Assembly (NCBI GenBank): GCA_963576735.1
Contig: OY755178.1
Span: 12,214,001-12,278,000 of the forward strand
Direction of reading: 5' to 3'
From: Bedellia somnulentella
Lineage: Eukaryota > Arthropoda > Insecta > Lepidoptera > Bedelliidae
Length of the DNA: 64,000 nt
The notes under the pieces were generated by a model that saw only the letters and a program-made list of their open reading frames with translations, had not been told where the DNA came from and searched no databases. Shown piece by piece: positions 26,601 to 40,800 of the stretch (the first letter of the stretch is position 1; each line of letters opens with the position of its first letter). The position numbers were made by a program, and so were the translations under genes.

Positions 26601-29600
26601 GAGAATAGAAGAGTTGTGTTACGTTTTTTGGAACGAGCCAGCTTCGCGAATATTAGACCCACCTATGGACAATAGAAATAACCGATCAGATATCGAGTTC
26701 AGAATTCCGATTACCATGATCCTCGAGTATTCCGAAGTCGACTCCTAATGGTTTCTAAACGACAAGAAATAGTTTAAAGGCGTGCTGACTGAAATCCCCA
26801 ATCACTAACCAGTATCCGTTTAGTCGTTTAAGTATACCTTGCGGCGGATAATCTGGGCTCTTATATGTGCTTCCACAATGTGGGACTTTCTCATATCGCC
26901 GACTCGGAACATCAAGCATAGTTGACCATCTCGCAGACAAATAACAGCATTTCGGGAGTAAAGAAGGGTTTGGGCTCGCTTTTTTGGTCTAGAGAGTTTT
27001 GCGAACACGATACCAACCTAAAATTAGAATAACCTTGTTGTAACTCTACGAATATTCCTGTCCACTTTGTATAGAAGAAACAGCGGTTTCGGTCGTTTGA
27101 TATTAGCGTTTTTACAGTTTAGGCTGTGATTTATTTTTCAATTAGTAATGTGATTAGTTATATGCTCCCAATGACTGTTATTTTTTGATTTGTACTTACA
27201 TATTTAGCTGTGTAGTGTTGGGTGGCAGTTTGTAAGAGGCGACTATGGGTATTGGAGTTTTTAAGGGATTTTTATGACCACAAACAATTTTTATTTTGCC
27301 ATCTTTTCTCCAATCATCTTCAAAAAGTGGCTGAGGGATTTCTTATTCTGAAGCTCTGGCTACTCCTTTTAGGTAATCATAGCCGTGAGTATATGAATGT
27401 ATGTAAATACCAAACACGAACGCGTTATGTAGAGAATTATGATGAATTTGATGTTTAGAGCAACAATTTACTTATGCAATATAAAAATAATTTCACAGGA
27501 GATGGGAATCGGCCATGACAATTCATCAGTATGGGATATTATAAAAGTTATAAGATTGTTGGTGTTCATTGTGAACAGCTCATCCAAGATACAAAAATAT
27601 ATTATACAAGAAGAAGATAAGGTTTACAACAACCTAGAGGTATGATAAGGAGTTAATAGACTGGATTGAGTATCAAGCTTACGACCTTCAGTATTGATGG
27701 ATATGACTTTATGATAGTATGGCAAGAATCCAATAAACTTTCAAAATTAAATAATAATCGCAAAATTCTATTTCCAATAAGTTGCAATAAATCACTCTTT
27801 AAAAATACATTAACGACAACAACAACGACATAAGTTAGAACGTTCTTTTTCTTACCATAAAGGCTTGTATGAAAACTCCAACGATGCTCTGGATACACAT
27901 CACGAAGATGGCTTCCGGGCATTCTTCATTAGTGGTCCTGGAACCGTATCCGATAGTGTGTTGTGTTTCCACGGAGAAGAGAAAGCATCCGGTGAAAGAG
28001 TGGACATTCGTAAGGCAAGGAGTAAATGTGATATTGGAATCAGGATTCGGTGGGTTCAGATCACCGTGAGTGAATATGATTAGCCACCAGACCAACGCGA
28101 ACATTAGCCAGGAGAGGATGAATGAGAGAGCGAACACCATTAACGTCCAGCGCCATTGAGCGTCCACTAGGGTGGTGAAAATGTCCTGGAGGTATCGGCG
28201 CCTGCGTTTCGCCACGTTCCATTGTACTACGTTGCAGTCTCCATGTTTGAAGATTACGCGCTTCCGGACCCGCCGAGCTGCGTAGCGCGCTTGACGATAT
28301 CTGAAAAATAATTGGTAACTATGAAATTAAAGACGTAGGGAAAATTTTGGGGGTCAAATGACATACTTTGTTATTAACGTCAAATGCATACTTGATGAAA
28401 GTGGGAAGGAAAGCGAAAAGATAAAAACCCTTTTAGAAGGCAGAGTCAAACAATGTGTTGCTAGTAACATAATATGTGCTATTGCGTTTTGTCAATAAGT
28501 CCTTTATTTAAAGGGCAACATAGGTCCGGTCTGGCTGATGATAGTATATATCTATTTGTCTGTTGTGTCCATTAAAAACGTATAGACTTTGACTGAAAAT
28601 CGTTTTGTCGCCTGATTGACAGAATTCACACTAATGTGCTGTGCTTTCATTATTAATATAATCGCTTTCACTTACGTCTCAGTTTACCCGACATATGTTA
28701 AACATCTACGCATCTAGAGTCTACCATAACCGTTTAAAGACTAAAGTAATTAGTATATCCATTTAAAATCAAACAACAGAACAGAATATGATTCACTTAT
28801 TCAGATTAACGTATGGCTTTCAGATACATTTAATGGACAGCAATCTGCAACGATAATTACAGAATGACGCATAGCTACATAATGTTTTCCCTGTTTTGTG
28901 TTAAAAGGAAACGGATTGAATAATCTTATAAGACCACGGCTATATAATTCTACAATGGAGTAACCAATTACCCCGTTTATTGCTGCCCCTGGGTGCCTTA
29001 CAAGGCAGGTGGTAAAAGGTATCGGGGGTCTAACTTAACTTATGGTTGCATTTGTTTTGTCCTAAGTTTTTTTGTTAATAAATATATTATGCAGATTTAT
29101 TCTATTTGATTTGTAGTGTATGTACCTGATGTGGAAAGTGTGATGAAGATATCGAGAGAAGAGTGAAAAAGGGTAATGCGGTAAATGGAGCACTGGATAG
29201 TCTAATGTCTAGTCAGTCGGTGTCTGAAAATGATGTGTGCATGATGCTGTCCTTGTTCCTACGCTTATGTATGGCAGTGAATGTTGGTTGTGGCAGAAGA
29301 AGCATGAAAGTAGAGTGAATGCAATAGAAATGAGATCCCTCAGAAAAGTGTGTAATGTAAGGTTATGTGATCGTGTGAGGAATGATGTGATTCGTGAAAG
29401 GTGTGGTGTAAAAGATGATATTGTAAGAAAGATAGAAAAAGGAATGTTGAGATGGTTTGGGCACATAGAGAGGATGGATGACAGTAAATTGGTGAAAGAG
29501 ATGTATAGAGCCAATGTGGAAGGTAATGTTAGTAGAGGACGACCTCGGAGGACACATTTGGATCAAATAGAAAATGTGCTCAAAAAGGCAGGTGTCCGCA

Positions 29601-32600
29601 GTATGAAGAATAAAAGAGCATGTATGAAAAGATTGATGGATGTAAACGAAGCCAGAGAGGTTTGCCAGGATCGTACAAGGTGGCGATCGATAGTCTCTGC
29701 CTACCCCAATGGGAACTAACGGCGTGAGAATATGTATGTATGTATGTATGTACCTACAAGTAAGTAAGTAATATAACAGAAGAATTCTCTTCTTTCCTCC
29801 ATTAGATTTTAAAACATTTACCTATATGTACGATAACGTGAATGTTCCGACTCGACGATAAAACATGTTTAGCATATATAAACAAATGCATTGTGACGTC
29901 ATAAATTTCGACGCGATACATATGGTTCAGAATAAAAGGATCGATTAAAACAATACAATAAATCATTTCCAATAAAAACATGTCTTTACAAAACTCATTA
30001 TAAAAGTCTTGTTTCTATATGAAAATAAAAGTGAAACTGTTACTAATTGAAAATCGTGTTGTAATCATGATTTTACTATACAATACATCATGAGTTGGAA
30101 TGTATTAAGAATCAATACTCAGATTGTGCATTATTTTACTTAACGTTATCGTCAATTTTCAAAATTCCAAAATCTAAAATCACATATATTACAACAGTTT
30201 ATACTAATGATAATTGATTTCATGTATTTCTAACTATGTATTCTAATGATCGAATATCTTCATAATCACATTACATATTATTAAAAGTTGTATAAGGATT
30301 GTACTAATACATGGATGAAAGCAGCACGGGACCGGTCGTTGTGGAGACTTCTGGGAGGCCTATATCCAGCAGTGGACGTCCATTGGCTGATGATGATCTA
30401 CTGATACTCAAATTTAGCACAAAACGAGGCGAATTCAATTCTTCTATTGAAAAATATAGTAACAATACCCTTTAGTAAAAAAATATGGAATTAAAAACGT
30501 ATAAGTAGTAAAAATACCTTATTTAATTAATAAAAGATTGAATGGATAACTGTTAAATGTAAGGAAAAAAAGTAAGAGTTATTATGATGAAGACAAATCG
30601 GTGGTGGTGGTTGAACTATGATACGGATCAAGATTTTTCTGAGCCAATATGGATCCTAATACTCAACTTAGTGTTTTGCGTCGATACTTAGATCTTTATT
30701 TAACTGCAATAAAGTATGTAAATTGGCATGAAAAACATTCTAGGCAATATAATACCATAATTTAATGTTTTTTGACATGAATTCCTCATGTGGGGATTAT
30801 TACTCATAAATAAAAGATGTTATCAAAGGAAAGAAAAATTTCGACACTGGCGGGGTTCGAACCCTTTATTTATGAATATAATACCATGTTCTTTAATGTT
30901 ACAAGATCTACACTTGCTTTTGTCTGAAACTATCACAGTTTGTATTTGGATTTTATTTATATATATACATACATACCAGGGTAGCCAGAGCTAGGGAATG
31001 AGACATTCCTCAGCCATCTTTGGAAGTTGCGTGGGGAAAAGATGGTGAAATAAAGGTTGTTGGTGATGGGTCTCCAACCGCATCGCCCAAAAATCCCTTA
31101 AAAGCCCCAATACCGTTAGTCTCCTCTTACGTACACCCACCGGAAGAAATGGGGTAGTGCTATTCTAAGCCGACACTACACAGCATTTATATGTATATTA
31201 TGGATATTCCGGAAGGACATGAATATTCTATCCAATATACAATAAAACAATTATTTATATACTCTTTAAGTACCTAATCTAGCCAGCACAATTCTAATAG
31301 TTTCCTTACATTGTAGTTTTAATATGTCACCAAGTAGAATTGCTTGTGATAGTATTTATAGGTATTATTTTGTTTGATTCATTAAATGATTTTATTTAAA
31401 TATTGCACATTTGCTTTATTGAGTCATTGACGTCATCAAAGTACGTCACTCGAGGTTATCCGAAAGTGTCCACTCGAATACACTCCATTTCCCATTATAA
31501 GTAGAACTGATTTATCTAACAGTTGTATTGCTGAAAGGGCTCAGTATAAATTGGAAGTATGAAACATGATAAACCTCGGAGTTTACCAACTGCAAATTGT
31601 TTAATCTAATCTTAAGTGGTTTGATTCATTAGTATGGAGATGAATGACAAAGTCGCGTTGATCAATATTTGACCATACCAGTCGGCTAAATATAGCCAGC
31701 AATTAGCCAACAATTCATTTGATTTTGGTTAGTCATTATGTTATCTTACAAAATGAAGAAATGTTAATTTTGATATAGATTTTAATGGAGAATGTGTCAT
31801 AAGAGCGACAGTTTAATTCCATTGTTTTTACTGTAGCACATCTGATGCCACATTTTAATACAATTCTATTATATTTTACAGTAATATGCTACACAAAAAA
31901 TATTTATAATGTAAATAGCGTCATACCAGCAATAGTTTAATTCCATTGTTTTTAATGCAGCACATCTGATGCAACTACATGTTAATACAATTCTTTTATA
32001 TTTTATAGTAATGCTACACAAAAATTAATGGATGTCGGTGGTAGTCCCTATGGCAACAACGATCACTAAATACAATATACCAAGATTTTACTACTACGTA
32101 AGTGTTTCCCATTTGGGGCACCATTTATTCGATTCGCTTTTTAAATTAAATCGACTAAAATATCATCGACTATTTTAGTAATGTGTTGTTATGTAAACGA
32201 AATGTCACATCACTTAAGCTGTGTTTTTTAATATAGTGAGATTATGAGATAATTGGGGATAATACTAGGCTTAACTTGGGTTGTAGATGTTTGTTGTAGT
32301 AAGATGGTATGTAATGTTATGTAAGTTGTATTATCTTTAAATTAGGCTACAACAAACAATTGTATTGATAAAAGGCCCATATAGACCCAGATCATCCTAA
32401 ATCATTCTTATATATTAAAAATTTAGCACCCTTAAGCGCCTTCTAATTCACCATGCTATCGACAATAACAAATATTGTAAGTTCTAAACACTTTTTTTCT
32501 CGAAATAAACTAGTATAAATTTAATGTCACTTTTCTTAAAAGTACAAAATCTTGCGTTATCTGGTCTAAATTTCATTGAAAATTTACACAATATCATTGT

Positions 32601-33862
32601 TATTGTACACCACAATTGATTTATTCATCGAGGCAATGAAATGCTGATGAAAAGTAGAAACCTTAGTCATTTCTATTAACTAGTTAATGTGGATGGGATT
32701 GTTAGTAGAGGACGGCCTCGTAAAACGTTTCTTGACCAGATAGAAAACGTTCTTATAAAGGCGGGGGTCCGAAGTGAGAAGAATAAAAGAGCACGTTTGA
32801 GAAGAATAATGAATGTAAGGGAAGCAAGAGAGGTTTGTCAAGATCGTACTAAGTGGCGATCGATAGTCTCTGCCTACCCCAATGGGAATAATGGGCGTGA
32901 GTATAAGTAAGTAAGTAGTTACCTCAAACATGGAAAATTTCTGTCATGTGTCTCTTTTTATCATGTAATTCATATTACATTGACTTTATATTGTCCACAT
33001 CTTTGGTTATACTTTACTTATCATTTATTCATTAGTTATTTATTTTACTTTGTTATTATACATCTGTTTTATTACTTCAGTTGCTGTTGATGTTCCCAAT
33101 AAAATAATAAAGTTCTATAATTTTCTTCCTGTGGATTTTGTATTGTAGTGAAATTGAAGGTTATAGGTAAATAAATGACTATGCTTAGTTCACCACCCAT
33201 CATAATCAATAATTATTTAATGTATCAACTTTCGTACTCTCATGTTTTAAAATTGGGGAATTATTGATTAAAAAATTCTGGTTGCCCCGAAATGGTATAG
33301 GTAGATAGGAAATACCAAGATCTTGCGATAAAACGCCGTATAAAAAACAGTTTAAGAACAAGATTGCTGCTAATTACCGTAAGGACTTTATGTGGACACG
33401 CTAATCGATTTATGATACTTGTAATTAGCGTAGGGTAATTACCAGCTTTACAATTTGCAATTATTTTCGCGTTTACGCTCTTACAAGTATTTACGCCGCA
33501 GTCCCATATTCTATGTAATAATCATTTGCGTATTAAAAACCGCACTAACGTACTTAATCGGAGCATAATGAAACTAGTGGTTTCTAAGCGTCGCTGTGCT
33601 AACTCTTAAGCGATTAGTAATGAAATGAAAATGTAGTTTTTTTAACTATATCTTAGGAGTAATTTTATACATAAGTTAAATCTTGATTATCTTTTTATTA
33701 AATGTTCGGTGGTAAATTATTTTTTCGTTTTATTACTGGGATCAGAATATCTCAATAGTGTACCTGTTATATGATACGTATAAGAGGTTAAACGTAAAGA
33801 TATTCATTAGATTTAAGGACAAGAATCTGAATACTTGACAAATTTGCAACTGTATATATATA

Positions 33863-33918
<56 letters not shown>

Positions 33919-36900
33919 CTGAAGAACTAAAGCATAATGTTTTTGTGCTGTCACTCTTTAAAAATAAAAGTTGAATTAAAAATGTACATTAAATCGTTTT
34001 TAAAATTGATCAGTTAGTAACCTCTTGTATTATGGAACATGAATAGCATAAACTATGCAAGAAATCTTATCATGTCAATGCATTTGCTTAAACTTGTCAT
34101 GAACAGGGAAAACGATCGGGAAAAGATTTCAAGAAACACAAGAATGAGTCAAAGGTATTCCGATATAAAAAAATGTTAATCAATCTTCGCCGCGATCCCA
34201 TTCTCAGACGAATGAACTGACTTCTCGGAATCGACGAATTTGTTAACGATTTCTCTGCAATCGCTGCCAAATTGCTTTAATATGTGTATATTTTTTAACC
34301 AAGAACCGTCGCTCATGTAATGGTAATTTTTAAAGGTTGGTTGATGGAATCATAATTTACAATGCATGACACGAAATTGAAAAGGTAGTGAGCTTTTGTC
34401 GTTCAATCCAACTCACTTTTGTAACTCCTCGCTCCAAGCAGATTCTGAAGAATTGATCGGCTTGCCAGTCATCAACATGGAAACTTGACTGATACATCTT
34501 TTCAACCCAGACATTGTCATGAGGAAATATAATCGGAAATCCACAATTTTTATTGAAAAATATAAATATTAGAAGATACTAAAACTTCTTAAATTGCTGT
34601 AAAAGTTCCTAAAATCTAAATTATATCTAGTATCACAAACGACGCAGAAGCGTATTACTTTATTAAATAATTAATAATGAAATGACTTGCTACTCTCGTA
34701 AGCCACAAATAAAAGCACAATACAAATTGAATATTAAACAAGACTCGTGACACATTTCGGACACTCTTTGACGTTTTTTTCACTGAACACTTCCTTGATA
34801 TCGAAAAGTAGTGGCACTATTTTCCTTAAAGTATACAACATATTTATTTAGGGAATTGCGGATGATTTGATTTTAAAAGTTAAAAATGGCGTCGCACGGT
34901 AAAGTAGCGTGACACGTTTCACGGGCGGCGGACTTTCGACTCGCAGCGATTATGTGCGAATTGGTCCAACTGGGAAACGACGAGTGTTTAATAAAACAGA
35001 TGGGGAGACGTCTACCAACATACATAGAGCTTCTGGATGTTGAGCCAAAGTGATGCCAAAATGGCGGTGATTCGACGGCGGCGGCAACAGCTCAAGAATC
35101 ACTGCACTGTGTCTATTTTACGACTACTACAAATACACGAAATACTCTAGTGCTCAAGTCTTCCATTACATAATGCTGTATTAAAACAATTTATGGGATC
35201 GTTTAAGAAAAATGTTTTGACTTCTTTGTCTGCCGCGGGATTATAAATAATGATAAATTTTATCATAGTCACGTTTTCAAATCTATAAAATTTTAATTGG
35301 TCAGTACACGTTTACAGATTCATCTTCCATCATGTTAAAGATAAGATTATGCGGAACACTATTTTCAATATTTTCCTTGAGCCGTTTTTATAAATACTGA
35401 ATTATTATTATCACTGTTACTTTGCCAACAATGGCTAGGGTGGTAAATGAAAGTGATTATAAACCGAACTAAAAAAAAATAATATCAACACCAATTTCTT
35501 CTCTTTCTTTCTTTAGGAATATTTGAACAAGAAGATAAAAAGAATTTAAGATTATTCGTCGGAGGATAATGGTTGCAGGATGTATGATAATGATATCTCA
35601 GTAATCCAGGCAAATTAAAACCAGTATAATTTACAACTTATCTCGAAATTACATAGATGAATACACAGATATATAGTGAAGACATAATCTGTAATCGTTG
35701 CTGATTAAAGGAATCAGAGTTAGCTCATTGATTCTAGCAAAGTAATAATTGCCAGCTACACAGTGCTTGTTTATAATTAATATTCAAGATAATCCGAGAA
35801 CCACGTGAGATAGAAACGTGATTGTGAAGATTGTGAAAACGATACCAGATGTAAGGAAGCAGCTCCTGGATATAAAATCTCATCACGTTTCATGACGTCA
35901 AACCGCGACAAAACCACTTTACACGCGTCAAATTTTATGCTCGAAGAAGATCTTGGCAATACTAAATGTAACAATAAATAAAAAAGGAGAATGAAACAAA
36001 CGGACAGGTGTTCTTGTCATCCTTATTTCAACTGATCGGTGGATTATTTTATTACAAATTACACTATTCCATGTTTTTAGGGAATGGCTACTTGTCTTTT
36101 TCATATATTATCTGTCGGAGGTTCTATCTGTCTTAAATCTCCTAGAATTATGATTTTAGGTCTTGAATGTCTTAAAATTTTACGTAATTTTCTGTTTATT
36201 TAATTTTTTACTTTTTAACAACGTTTCACACAATTAGGTATATTTGGACCATTTCCCATCAATAACTATCAATGTCTATTTCGAACTTTCAAAACTTGGC
36301 CAAAGAAGAAGTACCGACTAAAGTTTAGTTTCTTAGAGTATCTGTATCAAAAAAAAATTTGAAAGAGATCCAAGTGTAATACTCTGATTTTCATTATGTA
36401 AATCGACGTGAATTTAAACTTAATTTCAAAATAACTTTGTGGAGTTTCTACTGCCAAGCCAAGAGTATCGCGATGACACATTGCACCGAAATTATCTGTC
36501 ACTTGGCGTCTTTTCAGGGTTACATTTTGTTATGAAATCACATAATTCTGCTATTCGACACAAGATGTCTATGCCTACTATTATTTAGATACAAAAAATG
36601 CAAATGCAGAGTGTTTAAAATTCTCGTAGAACAGTGTTAGTGCTTAAATTTGTTTGAGATGGCGGAATATATATTAGATCTGAGAACAAGGCATACACAA
36701 TTGTTCATACCCCTAATTGATAATGAAGTGATATTCTCCCCCAAAATTTGTGTTATAAAACATATTTGTCTTTTAAAAACGAATATTCACAAACAAAACT
36801 GAATCCAAAAAAGGCAGGTGTCCGAAGTATGAAGAATAAAAGTGCATGTAGGAAAATATTGATGGATGTGAATAAAGCCAGAGAGGTTTGCCAGGATCGC

Positions 36901-37752
36901 ACAAAATGGCGATCGATAATCTCTGCCTACCCCTATGCGAACTAACGGCGTGAGTATATGCATGTATGTAAAACTGAATACTGCTTTTGGATTATTCAGC
37001 TTCTGATATTTTCCAATGAAAAACTAATAGGAGAAGGATAATACATACGAGTAGTTATAGCCAAAGCTTTGGAACTACCTAATTATAGATTTTAGTCCTC
37101 TGTATTTGTATGATATGTTAATACATACATGCGTATACTCACGGCTATAAATCCCTGAAAGGGGTAGCCAGAGTTTTAGAAATTCCTCAGCCTCTTTTGG
37201 AAATTGCGTGGGGAAAAGATGTTGAAATAAAGGTTGGTGGTGATGGGTCTCCTACCACATCACCCAAAAATCGCTTAAAAGCCCCAATACCGTTAGTCGC
37301 CTCTTACGTACACCCACTGGAAGAAATGGGGTAGTGCTATTCTAAGCTGACACTACACAGCTATTATATATATGTTAATAATTCGCTAGAATCCTTTGTA
37401 TGTAGCAATTGATGTTGTGATACTGAAGATTTTGCAATTCTAACTAGAGGTATTGAAAAAAATACTATAAAAGCTTGTAAAAAACGGAAATGCACATTAA
37501 AAAGCAGTAAAATTGTATACTCTTACAAAGTTACATTATTTTCATTTCCAGCCATGAGTTCATCATTATTTCGAAAATTTTAAATGACTCATTTCATTTG
37601 CATGCTCTATTATAATATAATTTGAATACATTATCTATACTTATAATAAATCTGTAGTGAGGTCAATTCTGTACATGAAATATATTTTCAAAATAATCAT
37701 CAGGTGGTGATTAGGAATCGATACTGATGCCAAAAATGCAATCAGTAAAATT

Positions 37753-37814
<62 letters not shown>

Positions 37815-40800
37815 GGTTTGTATGTTCCTTATGGAAACAAAAACTACTCGACGGAAGTTACTCCATTTTTTAAGCTTCCGTCGCGTGTGCAGCCTCAATG
37901 ATTAAATTTACATAGAAATCATGTGTGACGCAAAAAATTTTCATAAAATTATCTAAAAAAAAATCCTCAGCAGTTTATGTCTATCTTTTACGGTTGACTC
38001 ACAATAACAAGTGTAATTCCTGATAGCTTAGCAGTTCGGAACATTCTGATTATATTTGTTTACTCTTACGTTTGTAAACCTCTCACTCATCCCTAATTTA
38101 AAAAAGGTAACATTATTACCTATTCAATAAAAAAAGAATCATAGAAATCGGTAGACAAACACCGAAATTATACATAAAATAAGCCATCGCGCCCGTGATC
38201 AAAACCAAATCTTTACTAATTTACATATAACATACTAGATGGCGCCAGTAGTTGCATCCTACATCATGTAATGATTTATTTTTTAGATGTTATAAATACT
38301 TCATAGCGTTTTATTCGGAAATACTGAATCGTTCATCAAAGCGCATTTAAAATCATAAAACTACACTGTTTAGGGAGTGCTATAAATTTAATAAATCGAA
38401 AACTTTGCGCTGAATTTCACAATGCTTGAACAGTGACTGAAGAAAAAAACCTCAGATATTTAAAAAAACAACGCTACCCGTGCGAAGCTGGGACGATCCA
38501 CTAGTAAATAATATATTCAAACTTCATCATAACTGTCATGACCAGACAGACTATTCATTGATTGAAATGTATTTATTGACAACCGTAAAAGCTCTGTGGG
38601 TAGAACACCGCATATCATGCAAACAGACGTGGGTTCAAATTTCAAATCTAGTATAGTATTATATATCTGTGGTTCAAATGCTGGGTTGGGTCTACACCAA
38701 TTTGTCTTTTGTAAAAGTCATAGGGGTGTTTAATTTATCATGGTTTTCAATGATAAGGTAAAACTCATCTCATCTCATATACTCACGGCTATAAATCCCT
38801 AGATGGGGTAGCCAGAGCTAAGGAATCAGAAATTCCTCAGCCACTTTTGGAAAGTTAAGTGGGGAAAAGGTGGTAAAATAAAGGTTGTTGGTGATGGGTC
38901 TCCAACCGCATCGCCCAAAAATCCCTTTAAAGCCCTAATACCGTTAGTCGCCTCTTACGTACACCCGCCGGAAGAATTGGGGTAGTGCTATTCTAAGCCG
39001 ACACTACACAGCACATAAGGTAAAACATAGTTAGGAAACCCATATGGCTAAGTTGTAAGTAATGTTACAGATTATTTGTACAAAACGGCGATAGGCTATC
39101 CTTTATCACGTGAGTACCAATCTAAGCACAACTGTTCAGATTTTGTTAGACTGGTGACTAAGTCACATGATGTTCAGAATCAGAAAGTATTAGTACTTCT
39201 GCCAGCCTTTCGGGCATATACGAGCGAGAACGATACGATGTAACGAAGTCGAACTTCAAATAATAAATGGTATTTGTGCGCTTTGTAAATATTTTGCTTG
39301 GATGGTGTCAAATTTGGTTTGTCTTCAATATTGATGTACCATATCTATAATACTATCGTATCCTTATTTAGCATATAAAAAACGTATATAAGCTATATTT
39401 ACATTATCTGAGTCATATACCACAGCAAACCTCATTTTTATTCTGTTTGTGTCTATTTTTGTGAATGAAACTGGTTAATACGAGCGGAACTAAATACAAT
39501 TTTGGTTGAGTTATCGAAACCGGAATACAAACTGTGTTGCAACGCAGACTATTAAAATAGATTTAAATGGTTAGCGCCACGACGGGCTCTATACAGGGTA
39601 TTTTAGACATTCATAAATACCATATAAATACCTATAAGGAGTAGCCAGAGCTTCGGAATACGGAAATTCTTCAGCCACTTTTGGAATTTTAGTAAAGAAA
39701 ATATTATAAAATAAAGGTTCTTGATTATAGTTTTCCAACTGAATCGCCCAAAAATTACTTAAAAAGCCCCAACGACGCCCCTTACTTACACCCACAGACA
39801 GAAATGCGGTAATGTTATCCTAATCCGACACTACACAACTATTTATGTCTAGACATTCACCACAATTATAATCTGTATTGCTTAGGAAGGACACGTGTTG
39901 ATGAGTTTCGTATAGGTACCTCTTACAACAATACACCTTCCGAATCCGAAGTTGAAGTAGGTATACCTCATGCGTTAGAAGTTTGTGACATTTATAAAAC
40001 AGAGGAGTTCTTATTTTTTCGACCAGCTTCTAAAAAGGAGGTACCTACTCAATTCGATTGAAAGTTTTTTTTGCATATATCTTACACTACTACTCCGTTA
40101 TTGGGTAATGGATTTTAAGAATTGTTTTCCTGTCGGGTTGCATATACTTCCAAGATGGTCCCATTTTCATTCACCCCCCTGGGATCCCATCTCAAAATTT
40201 GGGTTTCCTTCAAATGCAATGTCTTTTCTAAAGCACAATCTAATAAGGTCCTAATATTTTAAAAGATAAGGAATAACAATCACCATAAGTATTTCGAAGT
40301 ACACTAAGGTTTATAGTCAAAAGATTACGATAGGCCACACGACCCCGTTGCAATATTATTGTGAACACAATATATTAGCGTCTATTAACATGCATTGGTG
40401 TAACGGTAAGCATTGACTATTCAAGTATTTGGTGGATATGAGTCCTTGTTTGCTTGTTTTTATACAGTGATAGGTCACTTTTATAAAGTTACATTTCATG
40501 ACCGTTACTTTTTCTCTTTAGATATATTTTGACCATTTGAATACTATTATACCGCAATAACTCAGTTGTTAGAACTCCGCTTATAGTGCAGACGATGAGG
40601 GTCCATATCCCGTGTCAGGCTTACACCAATTTGTCTTTTCTAAAGACATATGTGTGGTTAATTTATCATGGTTGTTAATGGTGAGGGAAAACATCGTGAG
40701 GAAACCCACATGGCTGAGTTATACTTAGTCATGTGACAGTGTATTCGTACAAAAAGGCGATAGGCATGCCCCTTATCACGTGAGTATATTGTCCAAGCAG

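Noticed and set aside
27865..28083. + strand open frames opposite Kir exon A
   Set aside because: Shadow frames of a strongly conserved pore exon on the - strand.
29209..29514. - strand 101-codon frame, also present at 62393-62701
   Set aside because: Antisense of the retrotransposon C-terminal ORF; it recurs because the element is repeated.
35777..35974. - strand 65-codon frame near a CRE site as another alternative first exon
   Set aside because: No donor in the phase needed to join the core exon was seen at its end.
37753..37815. CRISPR-like or satellite array
   Set aside because: It is a plain 4-bp microsatellite with no spacers; no CRISPR array is present anywhere, as expected for an animal genome.
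37641..37898. - strand frame with a QTDR repeat
   Set aside because: Translation of the (TCTG)n microsatellite within a Helitron.
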